Shown here: positions 60,742-64,000 of the stretch, one piece after another | How the letters are laid out: the number at the start of each line of letters is the position of its first letter | Numbering within the stretch: the stretch's first letter is position 1 | Assembly (NCBI GenBank): GCA_039933105.1 | Contig: JBDTOT010000001.1 | Coordinates: forward strand, 131,271-195,270 | Length of the DNA: 64,000 bases | From: FEN-1219 sp039933105 | Lineage (GTDB): Bacteria > Pseudomonadota > Gammaproteobacteria > Steroidobacterales > Rariloculaceae | Direction: 5' to 3' | Made by a program: the position numbers and the translations under genes | Notes under the pieces: generated by a model | The model's input: the letters and a program-made list of their open reading frames with translations, nothing else | Told to the model about the DNA's origin: nothing | The model's database searches: none

Positions 60742-61608
60742 CTACGGACCCGCTTCGATCCCCCGCCGCCAATCGGCCCGCAGCTCGGCCACGTCCCGAC
60801 CCGCGAGCTTCTCGAACTGCGCCCGCGCGTCTTTCGCGGCCATGAGCCCTACAAGCGCGTCGAGGCCGATGCGCCCCGCCAGGTACTTGTTGAAGGAAGC
60901 AGAGCAGGCATAGAACGCCGGCGCCACGAGCGGGCGGCGCTGCACCGAACCCAGGGCCTCGGGCGCTCCGACCGCGCCGATGAACGGCAGCACTTCGTCG
61001 CCCACCGGCGTCCCGAGCGCCGTGGCGCAGCGTCGATCGAGCTGCTCGAACCTGCCGACGTTCAGCGGATCTCCCTCCAGAACGCCCGCCGACTTCGAAA
61101 CGGACATGGCGACGAAGGTGGCGATGCCCTCGATCAGCCACACTGGCCCGTCGTGCTGCGGGTCGAAGCGAGCCCCGCGAGCGAGGATGAAATCGGCGCG
61201 CGGTGACAGCAGCACGTGCGCCGTCTCGTGCAGCAGCGGAGCGCTGCCGCTTAGCAACCGCGACAACGAGACGAAGACCAGGGCGAACACCGGCCGAGCG
61301 TACGAGACGAAATTGCTTGGGTGGAAGTAGTAGTCGATACGCGCGGGATCGCGTTGCCAGGCGCGCGGCGAGCGCGTGAAAGCCTCGAGGGCTTCGATGC
61401 CCTCGTTCAGCTCGGTGGCGAGGGCGCGTGCTTCGTCAAACGACATCGCATCGCGCGGCATATGAACGACAGCGCGCCCCACCGTGGTGGCGAATCCATC
61501 GTTGGTCAACGACGCGATCATTGCGTTCTCGCCGGCTCCGAAATCGATCCGATCGGACTCGGGCTGCGCTTGCGCAAGGCCCACCACCGAGAGGAGTACC
61601 GCGACCAC
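60742..61608 (-). CDS. secreted peptidase MA-like HExxH protein
   Basis: The protein has a hydrophobic N-terminal segment (VVAVLLSVVGLAQAQ) and a gluzincin-type motif: LLHETAHVLLSP, followed by GPVWLIEGIATFVAMSV (third ligand Glu), the pattern of the peptidase MA/DUF1570-like group. I place the start at GTG 61608, about 290 residues; CTG at 61632 is an alternative that would lengthen the signal peptide with basic residues. No pro-region is clear. It is divergent from the MotA-like gene. Confidence 0.75.
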   Translation of the reverse strand: MVAVLLSVVGLAQAQPESDRIDFGAGENAMIASLTNDGFATTVGRAVVHMPRDAMSFDEARALATELNEGIEALEAFTRSPRAWQRDPARIDYYFHPSNFVSYARPVFALVFVSLSRLLSGSAPLLHETAHVLLSPRADFILARGARFDPQHDGPVWLIEGIATFVAMSVSKSAGVLEGDPLNVGRFEQLDRRCATALGTPVGDEVLPFIGAVGAPEALGSVQRRPLVAPAFYACSASFNKYLAGRIGLDALVGLMAAKDARAQFEKLAGRDVAELRADWRRGIEAGP

Positions 61609-61632
61609 GCAGACTATTGAGACGCGATTCAG

Positions 61633-61660
61633 ATTGTATTCCCGTTTTTCGGTTTGCCAG
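61633..61660 (-). promoter_or_regulatory. candidate promoter of the HETAH peptidase gene
   Basis: On the minus strand CTGGCA (61655-61660) and TACAAT (61633-61638) are 16 bases apart. The start would be near 61625, about 17 bases before the GTG. Confidence 0.35.
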
Positions 61661-61771
61661 GCAAGCCTACGCCCGCGCTCGCATCGATCGAAAGTGCGCG
61701 GGCTGCCGCCGCTGGCGCGGAACTTGCTCTTATGGTCCTCAGGCTCGCTCACGATCGCGGGAGGAATCTTT

Positions 61772-62575
61772 GTGCTGACCAGGATCTGGACCGGAACTCT
61801 ACTGCTGTTGGTCGTCGCCTCGATCATCGTGCAGCTCGCCGCGCCCGGCTCAGCCGCGCTCGCGGGAACAGCCGGGTTCGTACTAGTGGCGTGCGGCACG
61901 CTGCTCGTCGCGCGGCTCTCCCACACGCCTGCCGCGCTCCGTGCATTGCGCGCCACGTTGCGGGAAATACGCGCCGAACGCCGCTCGCCGCAAGAGGGCG
62001 AGTTACAGCTGCAATGGTTCCTGCAAGCGGCAAACTTCTTCCGCTACGGCAACATTCGGCCGGCAGAAGAAGCCGCGCGACAGATCCCGGACCCGGTGCT
62101 ACGCCGCGGCGCGGAACTCGTGCTCGATGGCTTTCAGCGCCCGCAACTCGCGATTGCGCTCCAACGGCAGATCGCGGAGCGTCGCGAGCGGCTCGTGCGG
62201 CCGGTGGAGCTGTTGCGCGCGATGGCCGGCTACGCGCCATCGCTCGGCATGTTCGGCACGCTGCTCGGCTTGCTCCAGATGCTGTTTGGCACCAGCAACG
62301 GTGACATCAGCCACATGGGCGCCGCCATGGGCTTCGCGATGATGACCACGGTGTACGGCCTCGTGCTCTCGAACCTCGTGCTGAAGCCGCTTGCGACGAA
62401 ACTCGAGCAGCGCAATCGGCGCTATCTGACTCAGAGCATCGTGGCCATGCAGGCCGTGATGCTGCTCTTCGAACGCCAGCACCCCGAATACATCCGTGAC
62501 GTGATCAACGACGTGCGTGTGCCGCGCGCCTCGGTGCATCACTCCTTCGCCACGGCCGGGGGCATGGCGCAGTGA
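61772..62575 (+). CDS. MotA/TolQ/ExbB family proton channel protein
   Basis: The GTG at 61772 has a strong GGAGG site seven bases upstream, so I prefer it to longer starts in the frame; it gives 267 residues. There are membrane segments at about residues 3-20, 28-45, 155-175 and 190-205, with the channel signature YAPSLGMFGTLLGLLQMLFG and the second helix MGFAMMTTVYGLVLSNLVLKP. These match MotA-like stators energised by ions. No flagellar genes are nearby. The stop overlaps the MotB-like start (TGATG). Confidence 0.88.
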   Translation: MLTRIWTGTLLLLVVASIIVQLAAPGSAALAGTAGFVLVACGTLLVARLSHTPAALRALRATLREIRAERRSPQEGELQLQWFLQAANFFRYGNIRPAEEAARQIPDPVLRRGAELVLDGFQRPQLAIALQRQIAERRERLVRPVELLRAMAGYAPSLGMFGTLLGLLQMLFGTSNGDISHMGAAMGFAMMTTVYGLVLSNLVLKPLATKLEQRNRRYLTQSIVAMQAVMLLFERQHPEYIRDVINDVRVPRASVHHSFATAGGMAQ

Positions 62576-63318
62576 TGTTCGCGCATCGCCAGCAAAACGA
62601 CGATGCGGACTTCATGCCGGCGATGCTCGATCTCGATTGGGAAACGGAAGACCGCGACGACACGTGGCTCGTATCGTTCGCCGACATCATCAGCACGACG
62701 CTCGCGATGGTCGTGCTGCTGTTCGGCCGCTCGGCGCTCACGACACCGGCGCCGGAAAGCGCGCCACTCGAGCCGCAGCAGGTGGTCGCGCGCATGCTCC
62801 CGATGCCGCCTGCACCTGTCATGGCGCCCGCCGCAGTGACCGCCGCGCCAGTAGTCGACAACGAGCTCACACCCGAGAGTCGTCTCGCCTCGCTGGTCAC
62901 GGCACGGTTCGCCGGCCGCATCGCCGCTGAACAGCGTAAGGAAGGCGTCGTGCTGACGATCCCCGAGGTGGCGCTGTTCGATTCCGCGCGCGCCGAGCTG
63001 CACTCCTCCGCGCTCCCATTGTTGAACGAGCTCAGCGCTACGCTGCGCGAGGTCGGCGAAGCACAGATCTCGATCGAAGGTCACACCGACGACCGCCCGG
63101 TGCTCGGCGGCGAGTTCCGTTCGAACTGGGATCTCGCGTCGGCACGCGCGAACGCCGTCACCGCGTTCTTCCTAACGCATGACTTCGCGCCGCAGCGCCT
63201 GCACTCGGTGAGCTACGCCGATACGCGACCCGTGGCCGACAACGGCAACGCGACCGGCCGTGCGGCGAATCGCCGCGTGGAGCTTGCGGTAGAGTTCGCG
63301 CCGCAGCGCTCTCGCTAA
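62575..63318 (+). CDS. MotB-like OmpA-domain protein
   Basis: The 247-residue partner has a short cytosolic N-terminus, one membrane helix WLVSFADIISTTLAMVVLLF with the Asp in FADII equivalent to the ion-binding Asp of MotB, a Pro/Ala-rich linker, and a C-terminal OmpA peptidoglycan-binding domain (about residues 130-240: ISIEGHTDDRP, SARANAVTAFFL, NRRVELAVEF). Together with the upstream gene it forms a membrane-embedded, wall-anchored ion-driven module. Its use is unclear here. Confidence 0.88.
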   Translation: MFAHRQQNDDADFMPAMLDLDWETEDRDDTWLVSFADIISTTLAMVVLLFGRSALTTPAPESAPLEPQQVVARMLPMPPAPVMAPAAVTAAPVVDNELTPESRLASLVTARFAGRIAAEQRKEGVVLTIPEVALFDSARAELHSSALPLLNELSATLREVGEAQISIEGHTDDRPVLGGEFRSNWDLASARANAVTAFFLTHDFAPQRLHSVSYADTRPVADNGNATGRAANRRVELAVEFAPQRSR

Positions 63319-63348
63319 GACATCACTCGTGCCGAGTAAAGTGGAGCG

Positions 63349-63377
63349 TTGACTCGCCACGGCACGCTGCCGATACT
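63349..63377 (+). promoter_or_regulatory. sigma-70-like promoter of the redoxin gene
   Basis: TTGACT (63349-63354) and GATACT (63372-63377) are separated by exactly 17 bases, 10 of 12 consensus positions. The expected start near 63384 gives a 40-base leader. Confidence 0.7.
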
Positions 63378-63425
63378 CCTTCAGAGCGGTAGAACCCCCA
63401 AACCGAAGACTAGGGAAGAACGAAT

Positions 63426-63998
63426 GTGAAGCACTCCGCGTTTTCAACCGCACGAATCCTGATCATCGGCCTCGGCTTCGCAGCCATCGCAGCGCCGGCC
63501 GCCGAGCTGGGCCCGATGGTCGGCGCAGCTTTCCCGCACGAGCTAACAGCGCCGGATCAGCGCGGCAAGGAACAGAACGTAAAGTCCGTGATGGGCGCGA
63601 AGGGTCTCGCGATCTTCTTCGTCCGTTCCGCGGATTGGTGTCCGTTCTGCAAGGGACAGCTCGTCGACGTCAACAGGCATCTCGCGGGATTTCAGGCGCT
63701 CGGACTGAACGTAGTATCCGTCAGCGTGGACGAGATTCCGAAAATCGCGGAGTTCGCCGAGGCGCAGAAGATTGGCTACACCATGCTCTCGGACCCGAAG
63801 GGTGCAATCAATCTGAAGCTCGGAATTCGCGACGAGCAGTATCCCGTCGGCAGCGCCGCATTCGGCGTACCGCGCCCGACGCTCTACGTAGTCGACCGAG
63901 AAGGCGTTATTCGGCTGCGGTACATGGAGCCCACTTACCGCACTCGGCCGGACTTGGACGGCGTGTTACGCGATGCCGCGGCGCTGCAGCTGCACTAG
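63426..63998 (+). CDS. secreted peroxiredoxin-like (AhpC/TSA) protein
   Basis: The 190-residue protein begins with GTG 63426, preceded by a GGGAAG box, and has a signal peptide (MKHSAFSTARILIIGLG to about residue 26). The thioredoxin-fold core shows FFVRSADWCPFCKGQLVD with a CxxC motif and SVDEIPKIAEF. The later part includes GVPRPTLYVVDREGVIRL with the cis-Pro. It probably acts as a periplasmic thiol peroxidase or redox protein. No partner is adjacent, and the gene ends two bases before the window edge. Confidence 0.85.
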   Translation: MKHSAFSTARILIIGLGFAAIAAPAAELGPMVGAAFPHELTAPDQRGKEQNVKSVMGAKGLAIFFVRSADWCPFCKGQLVDVNRHLAGFQALGLNVVSVSVDEIPKIAEFAEAQKIGYTMLSDPKGAINLKLGIRDEQYPVGSAAFGVPRPTLYVVDREGVIRLRYMEPTYRTRPDLDGVLRDAAALQLH

Positions 63999-64000
63999 CC

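Noticed and set aside
61772..63318. Zorya-type (ZorAB) defence system
   Set aside because: ZorA is much longer, with a long cytosolic tail, and no ZorC/ZorD helicase or nuclease gene follows.

Overview
This is a compact, GC-rich chromosomal segment with about 70 protein genes, one tRNA, one 6S RNA and almost no mobile DNA. The gene blocks are gammaproteobacterial: UPF0149-pepP-ubiH, the zapA-6S RNA-ygfA arrangement, rplM-rpsI, coq7 beside a crp-type regulator, maf-rng-yhdP-tldD, lnt-ybeX-ybeY-phoH-miaB, and ubiquinone-type respiration. Alternative GTG/TTG starts are common and ATGA/GTGA stop-start overlaps are frequent. I infer a free-living gammaproteobacterium of the Xanthomonadales/Nevskiales/Steroidobacterales type; no 16S gene is present to confirm this.

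Layout. Bases 1-6100 (minus strand) hold a truncated YdeI-like gene, a TMEM175-like channel, a HAD hydrolase, a methyltransferase, two small membrane proteins, a secreted alpha/beta hydrolase, thyA and lgt. Bases 6.2-17 kb hold a thioredoxin-domain protein, then on the minus strand an M23-type protein, a DUF6524 membrane protein, a very unusual tandem-HtrA protein, two ubiquinone hydroxylases, pepP and a UPF0149 gene. Bases 17-19 kb (plus strand) are a ZapB-like gene, zapA, 6S RNA, ygfA, an EVE-domain gene and a stand-alone 29-residue Lys/Arg-rich microgene with its own terminator. Bases 19.2-24.4 kb contain rpiA, a 141-bp palindromic element, tRNA-Gln(CUG), rpsI/rplM, coq7, a crp gene with two perfect CRP-type operators, djlA and purC.

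Bases 24.4-36.9 kb hold a YihY-family gene, pmbA, purE-purK, an ExeA-FHA fusion, two small genes, tldD, a nitrilase and the giant yhdP. Bases 37-43.7 kb are one long minus-strand series: cysS, yidD, a Trm112-like gene, holA, nadD, rsfS, rlmH, maf, rng. Bases 43.8-49.1 kb hold an isolated hisI, a BON lipoprotein, and a minus-strand metX-metY-CoA-binding-lptE-HELSH cluster. Bases 49.2-55 kb (plus) hold an OsmC protein, a flavoprotein with a doubtful start codon, leuS and a glycosyltransferase. Bases 55-60.6 kb (minus) hold lnt, ybeX, ybeY, phoH, miaB and ssb. The right end has a secreted HETAH peptidase divergent from a MotA/MotB-like pair, then a periplasmic peroxiredoxin-like protein.

The segment is mostly housekeeping: envelope lipoproteins (lgt, lnt, lptE, yhdP), ubiquinone (ubiH, a second hydroxylase, coq7), purines (purC, purE, purK), methionine (metX, metY), RNA maturation (miaB, ybeY, rng, rlmH, rsfS, 6S RNA) and protein quality control (tandem HtrA, djlA, TldD/PmbA). 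No CRISPR array, prophage, insertion sequence or defence island was found. The items most worth a second look are the tandem HtrA protein with a pseudoprotease half, the 29-residue basic microgene, the 141-bp palindrome next to tRNA-Gln, the paired operators upstream of crp, and the orphan MotA/MotB-like pair beside a secreted peptidase.
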